Positions 53,931 to 62,555 of a stretch of 64,000 nucleotides of DNA are shown here, piece by piece. Where the stretch lies: assembly GCA_903872155.1 (NCBI GenBank), contig CAIQJP010000099.1:22921-86920 (forward strand), read 5' to 3'. Origin of the DNA: an uncultured Actinomycetes bacterium (GTDB lineage: Bacteria; Actinomycetota; Acidimicrobiia; Acidimicrobiales; Ilumatobacteraceae). Position 1 is the stretch's first letter; every line of letters begins with the position of its first letter. Under the pieces are notes generated by a model. That model had not been told where the DNA came from. It ran no database searches and saw only the letters and a program-made list of their open reading frames with translations. The translations under genes and the position numbers were made by a program.

Positions 53931-54708
53931 ACCCCGCATCTCGGTTCAAGTTGTCACGGGCGGACACCCTTTTGTCACCGATGCATTCTTTGCTGTCTTT
54001 GATTCGATCGACAACATCACATGGACATCTGCCGATACGCCATCGACTGGATATGACGTTGTCGTTTTCTATGACATGCCCGGACTGAAGTTCACCGGCG
54101 GCAATCCCCCAGTTGATCTTCCGGCGCCAACCGCCGAACACATACAAGTTCTGAACGACTTACAAGACGCGGGAACCGGTTTGGTTTTCATGCATCACGC
54201 CATCGCTAGTTGGCCAAAGTGGGAAGGCTTCGCCGATCTTGTTGGTGGGCGATTCCATTATCAGCCGGCGACTTTGCGTGGGGTGGAGTATCCCGACTCT
54301 GGTTATGTCTTTGATGTTGAGCACACCATTGAAGTCATAGATGCCGCCCATCCAATATGCGCGGGGTTAGGTAGTTCTTTCACCTTGACCGACGAACTGT
54401 ATTGCTGTCCCGTCTTTGAAGATGAGGTCATCCCACTCATGCGTACGACTTTCGCGACCGACGATCCGAAGAACTTCTTTTCAGCCGATCTGGCAATTCG
54501 TGGTCAACGCAACAGCAATGAGAATTGGACGCATCCAGCTGGAAGCAATCTGGTCGCATGGGTGAAGAAAGCCAAACACGCTCCCCTCGCCTATATTCAA
54601 TTCGGCGACGGACCAGTGACATACATCGATCCCATGTTCCGCAAAGTGATTGCCAATGCGATCAGTTGGACTGCTTCGGCCCAAGCACGCGCCTGGGCCA
54701 GCAGTTAA
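53923..54708 (+). CDS. ThuA-like domain protein
   Basis: 261 residues from a GTG at 53923 overlapping the previous gene. ThuA-type class-I glutamine-amidotransferase-like fold: VVFYDMPGL, GLVFMHHAIASWPKWEGFADLVGG, then LTDELYCCPVF and YIQFGDGPV. Members act in sugar catabolism or are of unknown function, and the nucleophile Cys of true amidotransferases is replaced by His here (FMHHAI). A second ThuA-like gene lies at 62556. It ends directly against the convergent nitroreductase gene. Confidence 0.8.
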   Translation: MAEPRISVQVVTGGHPFVTDAFFAVFDSIDNITWTSADTPSTGYDVVVFYDMPGLKFTGGNPPVDLPAPTAEHIQVLNDLQDAGTGLVFMHHAIASWPKWEGFADLVGGRFHYQPATLRGVEYPDSGYVFDVEHTIEVIDAAHPICAGLGSSFTLTDELYCCPVFEDEVIPLMRTTFATDDPKNFFSADLAIRGQRNSNENWTHPAGSNLVAWVKKAKHAPLAYIQFGDGPVTYIDPMFRKVIANAISWTASAQARAWASS

Positions 54709-55362
54709 TTAGCTCCAGGTATTCCAGCGCACAAACTTTTCGGCTGGCACACGCTTGGCCAATTTGAAATCTGTACCAATCGTGTACGCCACCGGAAACA
54801 ATCCAGCCTGGGTGTACTGATCAAAAGGAATCCCAAGAAGTTCGGCAGCTTCCTTTTCATTGGGCAAGTGCAACGTTGTCCACGCTGAACCAAGTCCACG
54901 TTCGCGCAACGCCAGCATGAAGCTCCACACAGCCGGAAGAAGCGATCCCCAAGCCGACGCTTGGCCAAATGTTGGCGTACCGACATCGAGTCGACCAGCG
55001 ATCAACGGAATCAAGAGCACCGGAACTTCTTCCAAGATGCCCGCGAGGTGCATCGACGAGTCAACAATTCGTTCACCTTGGGCATCACGCTTCGGGCGAT
55101 TGGGATCATTGACATATGGGTAGTAGTTGGCGCGATACATGTCGGCAAGTGCCTTCTTCTTCACCGGATCGTCGATGAACAACCAACGCCAACCTTGCAT
55201 ATTTGATCCAGTGGGTGCTTGGTGCGCAATCTCAATGCACTCCATTAGCACTTCACGTTCGACCGGACGTGTGAGGTCGAGGCGCTTACGCACCGAACGC
55301 GTGGTGGTCAATACTTCGTCTGCAGATAGACCCAATTTGCCATTTTCAAGTTTTTCGCTCAT
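54709..55362 (-). CDS. Nitroreductase-family flavoprotein
   Basis: 217 residues from MSEKLENGK at 55362. The FMN-binding pattern appears as TTTRSVRKRLDLTRPV at the N-terminus, HQAPTGSNMQGWRW and GLGSAWTTLHL. It would reduce a nitro group, quinone or enone with NAD(P)H, or act as a dehalogenase or BluB-like enzyme; the substrate is not visible. It is the last of the six-gene minus-strand operon from 59513 and abuts the ThuA-like gene tail to tail. Confidence 0.88.
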   Translation of the reverse strand: MSEKLENGKLGLSADEVLTTTRSVRKRLDLTRPVEREVLMECIEIAHQAPTGSNMQGWRWLFIDDPVKKKALADMYRANYYPYVNDPNRPKRDAQGERIVDSSMHLAGILEEVPVLLIPLIAGRLDVGTPTFGQASAWGSLLPAVWSFMLALRERGLGSAWTTLHLPNEKEAAELLGIPFDQYTQAGLFPVAYTIGTDFKLAKRVPAEKFVRWNTWS

Positions 55363-55364
55363 GA

Positions 55365-55895
55365 TCAGTCTTCTTTCTTCGGATCGGCGTTCGCGGCCAT
55401 CCACTCAGATGTTGCTTTACCCATCTTGCCACCGTCATAACCGATTCGTTGCGTGGGCTTCACTTCAAGAATGACTCGACGTGGCGAATCAAGAAACTTT
55501 GTAAATGTGTCGCGACGTACCGGATCGCTATTGCCCATGACAGCGGCTGATAAGGCGGGATAGAACCAGTCTTTTGTTGCCTGGTCGTCGTACAAAACAC
55601 ATTCGCCCTTGTATGTGACTGTTTTGTTGCGAGCCATCTTTGAGCCCGTTGACGTGACCACAACACACACGCGTGGATCGCGACGCACTGCCGAAATGCG
55701 AGCGCGTTGCGACGAAGCCGTCAACCAGAAGCTGCCGTTCACAAAAACGTACGACATGATGACACCCACTGGCCAGCCCTCTTTGTTTGACCAAATAAAG
55801 GTGCACTCGTTTTGTGCAAGTAGCAATTCTTTTTCGACGTCGTCGTCTAATCCATAAATCGTGACGTCTTCGTAGTTCTCGGGATGTTCTGCCAT
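55365..55895 (-). CDS. Pyridoxamine-5'-phosphate-oxidase-fold (PPOX) flavin/F420 protein
   Basis: 176 residues of the split-barrel fold: EGWPVGVIMSYVFVNGSFWL, RISAVRRDPRVCVVV, VTYKGECVLYDD. Actinobacterial members bind FMN, F420 or biliverdin. The small size and C-terminal RVILEVKPTQRIGYD suit the F420/FMN group. It lies 2 nt before the nitroreductase gene, so the two flavin-type proteins may act together. Confidence 0.8.
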   Translation of the reverse strand: MAEHPENYEDVTIYGLDDDVEKELLLAQNECTFIWSNKEGWPVGVIMSYVFVNGSFWLTASSQRARISAVRRDPRVCVVVTSTGSKMARNKTVTYKGECVLYDDQATKDWFYPALSAAVMGNSDPVRRDTFTKFLDSPRRVILEVKPTQRIGYDGGKMGKATSEWMAANADPKKED

Positions 55896-55948
55896 GGCTG
55901 TCTCTTTCTCGTAGATATTGAGTGAACGGTGATACTTGGTTAACAGTC

Positions 55949-56722
55949 TTATTTGGTGAGTGGTCGCGGGGTGAATTGACCGGTATTAGCCGTGATGCCA
56001 CCGTCAACTGGCACAACTGCACCAGTCACGAAACTTGATGCTTCAGAAGCAAAGAAGGCAATGACCGCAGCGACTTCACTCGCCTGCCCCCAACGTTGTA
56101 GCGGAACCGCCCGGCGCAAACTTTCGTACACCTCTGGCACTTGCTTAATGCCCGTCGTCATCCCGGTCTCGGTCGGACCAGGACACACGACATTGACGGT
56201 GATTGCATCAGCAGCAAGTTCGAGCGCCGCACCTTTGGCCAAATTGATTGCCGCTGCCTTGGCCGTGTTGTACGGCCACATATTTGGGTCGGCGTTGATG
56301 CCTGATGTTGAAGCGGTGACAACAATACGCCCACCACCGCGACGTCGAAGTGCCGGCACTGCGGCGCGAATACCAAGCAACACCCCACGCACATTAACTT
56401 CAATCACTCGGTCGAATACCTCGATGGGCAAATTCAAAATGTCACCACTCGCTGGAAGCCCAGCATTCAGAATCATGGCATCAAGCCCGCCAAACTCGCC
56501 TTCAGCTAGTGCAACAGCGAGTTCATTGGTTGCAGCATCAGTAACGTCTCCGCCAACTGCAAGAACACGAGGATGCTGTTCTACTTCACGCAGTGCATCA
56601 CTCGGGAGATCAACCACAACGACCGATTCGCCAGCAGCCAACAAGGCCTCAACTGTTGCACGACCTATCCCCGAAGCTCCGCCCGTGACAATGGAAACTC
56701 TCGTACTTTTCGTGTGATTCAT
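55949..56722 (-). CDS. Short-chain dehydrogenase/reductase
   Basis: 257 residues from MNHTKST at 56722, which overlaps the P450 stop by ATGA. Cofactor motif TGGASGIG, LNAGLPA, catalytic Ser in VTASTSGI and YNTAK. Coupling to the P450 gene makes oxidation of the P450's alcohol product plausible. The long plus-strand frame covering the same region is its shadow. Confidence 0.9.
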   Translation of the reverse strand: MNHTKSTRVSIVTGGASGIGRATVEALLAAGESVVVVDLPSDALREVEQHPRVLAVGGDVTDAATNELAVALAEGEFGGLDAMILNAGLPASGDILNLPIEVFDRVIEVNVRGVLLGIRAAVPALRRRGGGRIVVTASTSGINADPNMWPYNTAKAAAINLAKGAALELAADAITVNVVCPGPTETGMTTGIKQVPEVYESLRRAVPLQRWGQASEVAAVIAFFASEASSFVTGAVVPVDGGITANTGQFTPRPLTK

Positions 56723-57903
56723 TTCCGTACCGTCCACTTGATGGGGAGAGTCGTGAGTCCGCGAAGAATAAATGGTTGATTCACTTTGACCTCACCAGTG
56801 AGTTCGATCGTTTCGAAAGTATCAATCATCCAACGCAAGGCCATCTGACCTTCACGTCGAGCAAGAACGTTGCCGATGCAATGGTGCACTCCCCAACCGA
56901 AAGCCAAATGTGGTTTGGCTCCCGGTCCGAAACGATCAAGGTTGATGTCGTCAGGGTTCTCCCACACACGTGGATCACGATTTGCTGCCGCGAAAAGCAA
57001 TTGCATTTTGGAGCGCTCAGGAATTGTTTCTCCACGCACTTCACACTCTTCTTTATTCGTACGAAACAGACCCTGTACTGGTGAATCAAACCGCAAAAAC
57101 TCTTCAACTGCCCATTGAATTTTGCTCGGGTCATCCCGCAGTTGTTGCATCAGCTCTGGCTGCTGAATCAGACGCCACAGCATCAGACTCAACAAACTCG
57201 CAGTCGTCTCGTGACCTGCCACAAGTACCTGCTGACACAGTCGGCGCACTTCGCTGTACTTCAGATCGTCGGCAAGGTACGCCTGAGTTAACACGCTCAA
57301 GAAATCATCGGGCGGAGTACCTCCCGCTTCAATAATCTCTTGACGTTCGGCGACAAGTACATCTACTAAGCCATAGATACCTGCATTGGCCGCTTCAACT
57401 AAAGAGAGGTCTCCACCTCCCAGACCATTCACGATGTCATCAGACCAATGGCCAAACTGGTCGCGGTCTTCAGAACGGATTCCGAGCATTTCGGCAATCA
57501 CGATGGCGGGAAAAGGGAAAGCGAAAAGCTTGACAAAATCACCTTCACCATCGCGACTAAACGAGTCATTCCAAAGTTGTCGACCAATCGCCTCAACGCG
57601 TGGGGTCAAAGCATCAACCATCGCGGGACGAAAACCATCTTGCAAAACTTTTCGTTGACGGCGATGATCGGGATCGTCCGCCGATCCCAACACGCCACCT
57701 ACTTGATAAAACACTCCTGGCCCGTCGCCATTCAGCCATTGAGTTGGCGCAGTGACCATCGCCAAGACATCTTCGTGACGGCTCACCACATAGAAAGGCG
57801 GATCAAAGGTGTCCTCTTTGTGAATCGGACACTTTTCGATGAGGTGATGATGACCTGCTGATGGTTCAAGATCATTGGCGTGTTCTAAATGTGAATAGGT
57901 CAC
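56719..57903 (-). CDS. Cytochrome P450
   Basis: 394 residues. I-helix VAGHETTAS, ExxR in EEFLRFDSP and haem loop FGWGVHHCIG. The N-terminus is short (HLEHANDLEPSAGHHHL), so it lacks the proline-rich lead of the P450 at 7718. It is the third gene of the six-gene operon and is coupled to the SDR at 55949. Its electron donor is not in the window. Confidence 0.93.
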   Translation of the reverse strand: MTYSHLEHANDLEPSAGHHHLIEKCPIHKEDTFDPPFYVVSRHEDVLAMVTAPTQWLNGDGPGVFYQVGGVLGSADDPDHRRQRKVLQDGFRPAMVDALTPRVEAIGRQLWNDSFSRDGEGDFVKLFAFPFPAIVIAEMLGIRSEDRDQFGHWSDDIVNGLGGGDLSLVEAANAGIYGLVDVLVAERQEIIEAGGTPPDDFLSVLTQAYLADDLKYSEVRRLCQQVLVAGHETTASLLSLMLWRLIQQPELMQQLRDDPSKIQWAVEEFLRFDSPVQGLFRTNKEECEVRGETIPERSKMQLLFAAANRDPRVWENPDDINLDRFGPGAKPHLAFGWGVHHCIGNVLARREGQMALRWMIDTFETIELTGEVKVNQPFILRGLTTLPIKWTVRK

Positions 57904-57936
57904 GCTGTCACTTGTCCCTTCAGTAAAAACTGAAAA

Positions 57937-58719
57937 TCAGTATGGAAGTGTTCCACCGTCAACAGGGAACAAACATCCGGTGATATTTCGCGCGGCGTCA
58001 GAAGCCATCATCACTGCGACTGCAGCCACCTCTTCAACCTTGTTCGGCTTTTTGGTTGCGGCCTCAGAACTGAATGCAGCGATCAAGTTTTCGTACGTAC
58101 CAAGCCCCATAGCAACTGCCGAATCAGGACCAGTTGTGCGAACAATGTCGGTCTCGATGATGCCTGGCAAGATTGCGTTCACCGTAATGCCAAGTGTTCC
58201 GACTTCTTGAGCAGCCGACTTCACCAGACCGTTAACAGCATGCTTGGTAGCGACATAACCAGGAATACCCGGCTTGCCCAACTTGCCTTCAACCGACGAT
58301 GTCACGATGATGCGGCCGCTTTGGCGCGGGATCATGTGCTGCAACGAACGACGCATTCCCCAGAAAACGTGGTTGAGGTTCCAATCGATTTCAAGATTCC
58401 ATTCTTCGTCGGACATCTGTGCAACTGGTGCGGTCATATTGACACCGCCCGAGTTCAAGCAGCAAATATCGAGACGGCCGAATTTCTCGATCGTGAAATC
58501 AATGAGGCCTTCAACAACTGATTGCTTTGACGAGTCGCCTGCATAAAAAGCAATGTTCGGGCCGCCGCCCATTTCGGCAAGTGCGACTGCACCTTTTGCT
58601 GCATCGCGACCGTTCACAACGACCGTGGCACCTTCAGCCAAGAATGCTTCGGCCATTGCGCGACCGATGCTTCGTGTTCCGCCGGTGATGCAAGCGATTT
58701 TTCCTTCAAGTTTTCCCAT
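57937..58719 (-). CDS. Short-chain dehydrogenase/reductase (paralogue of 58734)
   Basis: 260 residues. Cofactor motif TGGTRSIG, LNSGGVN in place of NNAG, catalytic Ser in VTSSVEGK and YVATK. It aligns from end to end with the SDR at 58734 and both end in GGTxPY, so the two arose by tandem duplication. Gap to the upstream copy is 14 nt. Both lie before the P450 in the operon. Confidence 0.9.
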   Translation of the reverse strand: MGKLEGKIACITGGTRSIGRAMAEAFLAEGATVVVNGRDAAKGAVALAEMGGGPNIAFYAGDSSKQSVVEGLIDFTIEKFGRLDICCLNSGGVNMTAPVAQMSDEEWNLEIDWNLNHVFWGMRRSLQHMIPRQSGRIIVTSSVEGKLGKPGIPGYVATKHAVNGLVKSAAQEVGTLGITVNAILPGIIETDIVRTTGPDSAVAMGLGTYENLIAAFSSEAATKKPNKVEEVAAVAVMMASDAARNITGCLFPVDGGTLPY

Positions 58720-58733
58720 GACAATCTCCTAGA

Positions 58734-59513
58734 TCAGTAAGGCGAAGTTCCGCCGTCGATTGAGATCAAAGATCCCGTGATACCTGCACCAGCATCTGAT
58801 GCCAACAACACGGCCACTAGGGCCACGTCTTCGCTTTCGTTAATGCGCTTGATTGCTGATTCCTGGGCAAACAGGTCGAGCAATCCTTCATAGGTCAAGC
58901 CCATCGCCTCAGCAGCACCAGGACCCTGCGACATCATCACATCGGTTTCAATTGCGCCAGGACACAATGCATTCACCGTGATACCGAGTGTGCCCACTTC
59001 ATGAGCTACTGATTTCACGAGACCGTTGATTGCGTGCTTTGACACGACGTAACCCGACACCATGGGCTTGCCCATTTTTCCTTCAACCGAACTCATCGCC
59101 ATAATGCGGCCAGAACCCTGCGGAATCATGTGCTTGAGAGCAGCACGAATCGTCCAAAACGTATGCCAGAAGTTCCAGATCATCGGAACTTCCATGGCCT
59201 CATCAGTCATTTCAGCGACGGGACCAGGATCTCCACCGCCACCAGCGTTGGGGACCAAAATGTCGATACGACCAAAATGAGCGACTGTGCCGTTAACAAT
59301 GGCTTCACAGTCTTCACGCTTCATCACATCGCCAGCGATGAAAAAGACATTGTCGCCAGCGTTCAGTTCATCAATAGTCTTTTGCGCCTTCACCGGATCG
59401 CGACCGTTGATGACAACCTTGGCCCCTTCGTCGAGGAAGGCCTTGGCAACCGCGAGACCGATTCCTCGGGTACCGCCAGTCACGCAAGCGACTTTTCCAT
59501 CAAGTGTTCCCAT
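58734..59513 (-). CDS. Short-chain dehydrogenase/reductase, first gene of site-D operon
   Basis: 259 residues from ATG 59513, preceded by GAAAGGG. Cofactor motif TGGTRGIG, PNAGGGG, catalytic Ser in AMSSVEGK and YVVSK. Tandem paralogue of the gene at 57937. An alternative upstream ATG at 59527 gives MNERVDMGTL and cannot be excluded. Operator D lies 46 nt upstream, and the TetR gene ends 105 nt upstream on the same strand. Confidence 0.9.
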   Translation of the reverse strand: MGTLDGKVACVTGGTRGIGLAVAKAFLDEGAKVVINGRDPVKAQKTIDELNAGDNVFFIAGDVMKREDCEAIVNGTVAHFGRIDILVPNAGGGGDPGPVAEMTDEAMEVPMIWNFWHTFWTIRAALKHMIPQGSGRIMAMSSVEGKMGKPMVSGYVVSKHAINGLVKSVAHEVGTLGITVNALCPGAIETDVMMSQGPGAAEAMGLTYEGLLDLFAQESAIKRINESEDVALVAVLLASDAGAGITGSLISIDGGTSPY

Positions 59514-59558
59514 GTCGACCCTTTCATTCATAAATGAATTAGCAAAGAAACCATAATC

Positions 59559-59578
59559 AACCAACCGACCAATTAAGT
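59559..59578. promoter_or_regulatory. Operator site D (20-bp TetR-type motif)
   Basis: AACCAACCGACCAATTAAGT lies between the tetR stop (59619) and the SDR operon start (59513). It is one of six related sites and keeps the AACnAACCGA half best. Confidence 0.55.
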
Positions 59579-59618
59579 AAGCGGAGAAGACGAGGTCCGT
59601 CAGGGCACTCTCGGAGAT

Positions 59619-60257
59619 TCAGGACGTTGTGACGAGGTGGCCACGCATGGCCATCTTGATTCCTTGAATTGCCCGCTTTTGCAGTTCATGATCCTCGGAA
59701 ACGGCGTCGGTGAGCCCCATCAACACGGTCAACAAGTAGGCCTGTACGACCAAACGGTTCTCGGGAGCGATTTCACCACGCTTAATTCCGAGATCAATCA
59801 TGATGGCGAAGAAACCCTCACGTTGGCGCACATGGGTCGAGAGAGCCGCGGCCATGTCGGGATGGCGACCCGAATCGACCCTGACTGCCCCAATGAACCG
59901 GGCGACCGAGGCGTCTTCAATATTCATTTCGTGGGCGATATCGAGAACTGCCTCAAATTGGCCAATGAAGGTCTCGTGGCCAATGATGGCTTTGGTGAAC
60001 TGCTCATATACCTGGGTCTGGGTGTCCTCATGGACCGCCAGGTACAGAGCCAATTTCGAGCCAAAATAGTGGTACAAGGCCCCGGGGGTAATTCCGACGG
60101 CGGTCGCAATATCGCGGTTCGTCGTGATTTCGTAACCATGCACCGAGAACATTTCACGGGCAACGACCAAAATGCGCTCTCTGGTCTGAACTGAACTGGT
60201 ATCGGGTGGTCGACCGAGTCGTTTCACGACCGGTTTCACTTTTTTCGCCGATGCCAT
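59619..60257 (-). CDS. TetR-family transcriptional regulator
   Basis: 212 residues. A basic N-terminal tail (KKVKPVVKRLGRPP) precedes the TetR DNA-binding domain: RERILVVAREMFSVHGYE, TTNRDIATAVGITPGALYHYFGSK at about residues 45-68. The C-terminal ligand domain is helical. It is the only regulator in the window and lies between operators D and E, so it is the prime candidate to bind the six-site motif. Ligands of such proteins in lipid and steroid catabolism are often CoA esters; this is inference. A -10-like TAATAC (60265-60270) lies 7 nt before the start, suggesting a leaderless mRNA. Confidence 0.93.
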   Translation of the reverse strand: MASAKKVKPVVKRLGRPPDTSSVQTRERILVVAREMFSVHGYEITTNRDIATAVGITPGALYHYFGSKLALYLAVHEDTQTQVYEQFTKAIIGHETFIGQFEAVLDIAHEMNIEDASVARFIGAVRVDSGRHPDMAAALSTHVRQREGFFAIMIDLGIKRGEIAPENRLVVQAYLLTVLMGLTDAVSEDHELQKRAIQGIKMAMRGHLVTTS

Positions 60258-60351
60258 GTAGCGAGTATTACCTACAGATACGAATAATTGACGACCGAGG
60301 TGTACTTGGCAGCGATGTTCCCGTGGACGAAACCCCCTCCCACGGTTCTCT

Positions 60352-60371
60352 AACTGATCGGTGGGTCAATT
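60352..60371. promoter_or_regulatory. Operator site E upstream of acyl-CoA dehydrogenase
   Basis: AACTGATCGGTGGGTCAATT lies between the divergent tetR and acyl-CoA dehydrogenase genes. It ends on the -10-like TACGCT (60371-60376), itself 6 nt before the ATG at 60383. It keeps the same GGTG centre as site B. Confidence 0.65.
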
Positions 60372-60382
60372 ACGCTCACATC

Positions 60383-61675
60383 ATGTCTGCCGCACAGAAT
60401 TCAACTCAAACAAGCGTCCCTCCCCTTGACGAGTTCATTGAGACCGCCCGCAAGTGGCTCGAGGCGCACACTGAATACCGTTCGGGCGGATCTGACGACA
60501 AAGACCTCGTGTGGGGCGACGGCGAATTTTCGGTCTCGGTGTTTCACTCGTTGACTTTTGAAGAAGAGTCTGCACTTCTTGAAAAGGCCAAGGCTTGGAC
60601 TCAAGCCAAAGCCGAACACGGTTATCACGCCATCACTCAACCCGTTGAATACGGCGGCCTTGGATACCCACGTGAATATGCACGTGCCTATTCAAAACTC
60701 GAATCACTCTTTGTCACGCCAACTGGTCACGAAACTCACAGCGTCACCGTTGGACTCATTGCCCCCACCATCAATGTCTACGGAACGCCCGAACAAAAAG
60801 AACAATTTGTCGGTCGCTTCATGGCAACTCGTGAGCTCGCATGTCAGTTGTTCTCCGAACCTGGCGCAGGTAGCGACTTGGCTGGACTTGCCTGTCGCGC
60901 CGATCGCGATGGCGATGAATGGGTCATCAATGGCCAAAAGGTTTGGTCGTCTGGTGCACAGTTCTCTGAATGGGGCGAACTCATCGCTCGCAGTGACGTT
61001 GACGTCGTCAAGCACAAGGGCATGACTGCGTTCATCATTCCGATGGATCTACCAGGTATTGAAATTCGTCCCATCAAACAGATGAGTGGCGGATCGTCAT
61101 TCAACGAAGTTTTCTTCAACGATGTGCGTGTTCCCGACTCCATGCGTCTTGGTCCCGTTGGCGAAGGCTGGAAGGTTGCGCTCACCACACTTGGTTTTGA
61201 ACGTGACCACTCTGGTGATGGTGGCGGTGGCGGTTCACGCGTCGGTGGTTCATGGCGCCAAATCATCGCAACTGCTCGCGCCATGGGAGTCACGAGCGAT
61301 CTCGTGATGCGCCAAGAACTCGCCAAGGCGTACACACACTTCCGTGTTGAAGGATTTGTCAACCGCCGTGCATCAGATATGCGTCGCGCTGGTCAACCAG
61401 CCGGTCCCGAAGGATCATTGGGCAAGCTCATGTGGACCGAAGGTATGACCTATGTCAGTGATGTCATGTCAAAGATTCTTGGTGCGACCCTGATCGCCGA
61501 TTCTGGCGAATGGGGCACGTTTGCCTGGGGCGAACATGTTCTTGGTGCCCCCGGTTATCGCATTGCTGGTGGATCAGATGAAACCCAGCGCAACATCATC
61601 GGCGAGCGAGTTCTTGGACTTCCCGGCGAACCACGTGTTGACAAAGATATTTCTTGGAAAGACACGCGCCGGTAA
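60383..61675 (+). CDS. Acyl-CoA dehydrogenase
   Basis: 430 residues, FAD-dependent. It would introduce an alpha-beta double bond into a CoA ester. Family segments are LACQLFSEPGAGSDLAGL, VINGQKVWSSGA and GYRIAGGSDETQRNIIGERVLGL at the C-terminus. A glycine-rich insertion SGDGGGGGSRVGG lies near the middle and looks like a flexible loop. The start at 60383 is supported by the adjacent TACGCT box; the frame is open upstream but would run through operator E. It leads a plus-strand operon of at least four genes. Confidence 0.92.
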   Translation: MSAAQNSTQTSVPPLDEFIETARKWLEAHTEYRSGGSDDKDLVWGDGEFSVSVFHSLTFEEESALLEKAKAWTQAKAEHGYHAITQPVEYGGLGYPREYARAYSKLESLFVTPTGHETHSVTVGLIAPTINVYGTPEQKEQFVGRFMATRELACQLFSEPGAGSDLAGLACRADRDGDEWVINGQKVWSSGAQFSEWGELIARSDVDVVKHKGMTAFIIPMDLPGIEIRPIKQMSGGSSFNEVFFNDVRVPDSMRLGPVGEGWKVALTTLGFERDHSGDGGGGGSRVGGSWRQIIATARAMGVTSDLVMRQELAKAYTHFRVEGFVNRRASDMRRAGQPAGPEGSLGKLMWTEGMTYVSDVMSKILGATLIADSGEWGTFAWGEHVLGAPGYRIAGGSDETQRNIIGERVLGLPGEPRVDKDISWKDTRR

Positions 61676-61759
61676 GAAGTTCCGGTCGTAGTTTTACGAA
61701 TAGTCATTTCAGCAAGTTTCAGTAATAACAATCAACAACTACAACAGGGGGGCAACATC

Positions 61760-62515
61760 ATGGACCTAGGTCTCAAAGGTAAAAAAGTATTAGTCACTGG
61801 CTCAACTAAGGGCCTCGGTCGCGCAATTGCAGAAACAATGCTCGCCGAAGGTGCATCAGTCGCGATTTGTGCACGTAACGCCGAAGAAGTTGCGGCCGCA
61901 GTTGCCGACATGTCAAAGCTCGGCAAAGTTGTCGGTGCATCAGTTGACGCAGCTGATCCCGAAGCTCTTCGCGCGTGGGTCGCATCGTCAGCCGAACAGC
62001 TCGGTGGTATCGACGTGTACGTTCACAACACTTCGGGCAAGCCAGCCCGCAAGCTTGAAGCCTGGATCAACAACTTCAACATCGACCTCATGTCGCTTGT
62101 TCACGGAGTTGATGCAGCCAAAGAAGCTCTCGCCAATGGTGGCGGATCGGTCATCAGTATCGGAACCACCGCAACGAGCGAACACTTCGCCAGCGGATCG
62201 GGTAGCTACAGCGCGATGAAGTCGGCGGTTGTCAACTGGACACTTGGTCAGGCTCAGGTTCTTGGCGCACAAGGCATTCGTTGCAACGTCGTTTCACCCG
62301 GACCGATCATGGTTCAAGGTGGCGACTGGGACATGATCAAGAACGCCATGCCCCCATTCTTTGAAGCCACCGAAAAGAATCATCCCGGCGGCCACATGGG
62401 CGAACCGAGCGACGTCGCAAACGCTGTGGCATTCCTCGCAAGTTCGGCTGCTCGTCACATCAATGGTGTCAACATCACCGTTGATGGCGGCTTCTTGAAG
62501 CGCATCGACTTCTGA
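61760..62515 (+). CDS. Short-chain dehydrogenase/reductase
   Basis: 251 residues. Cofactor motif TGSTKGLG, HNTSGKP in place of NNAG, catalytic Ser in SIGTTATS region and YSAMK. The NNAG replacement suggests a divergent subgroup. A GGGGGG tract (61747-61752) precedes the ATG. It lies between the acyl-CoA dehydrogenase and a ThuA-like gene on the same strand. Confidence 0.88.
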   Translation: MDLGLKGKKVLVTGSTKGLGRAIAETMLAEGASVAICARNAEEVAAAVADMSKLGKVVGASVDAADPEALRAWVASSAEQLGGIDVYVHNTSGKPARKLEAWINNFNIDLMSLVHGVDAAKEALANGGGSVISIGTTATSEHFASGSGSYSAMKSAVVNWTLGQAQVLGAQGIRCNVVSPGPIMVQGGDWDMIKNAMPPFFEATEKNHPGGHMGEPSDVANAVAFLASSAARHINGVNITVDGGFLKRIDF

Positions 62516-62555
62516 TCCGCGAATTGCGAATCAGAACTCGAACCAGAGCAGAAAT

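Noticed and set aside
55992..56717. 241-codon plus-strand frame
   Set aside because: Antisense to a clear SDR gene; composition is Ser/Thr/Ala-rich as expected for a complement of SDR codons.
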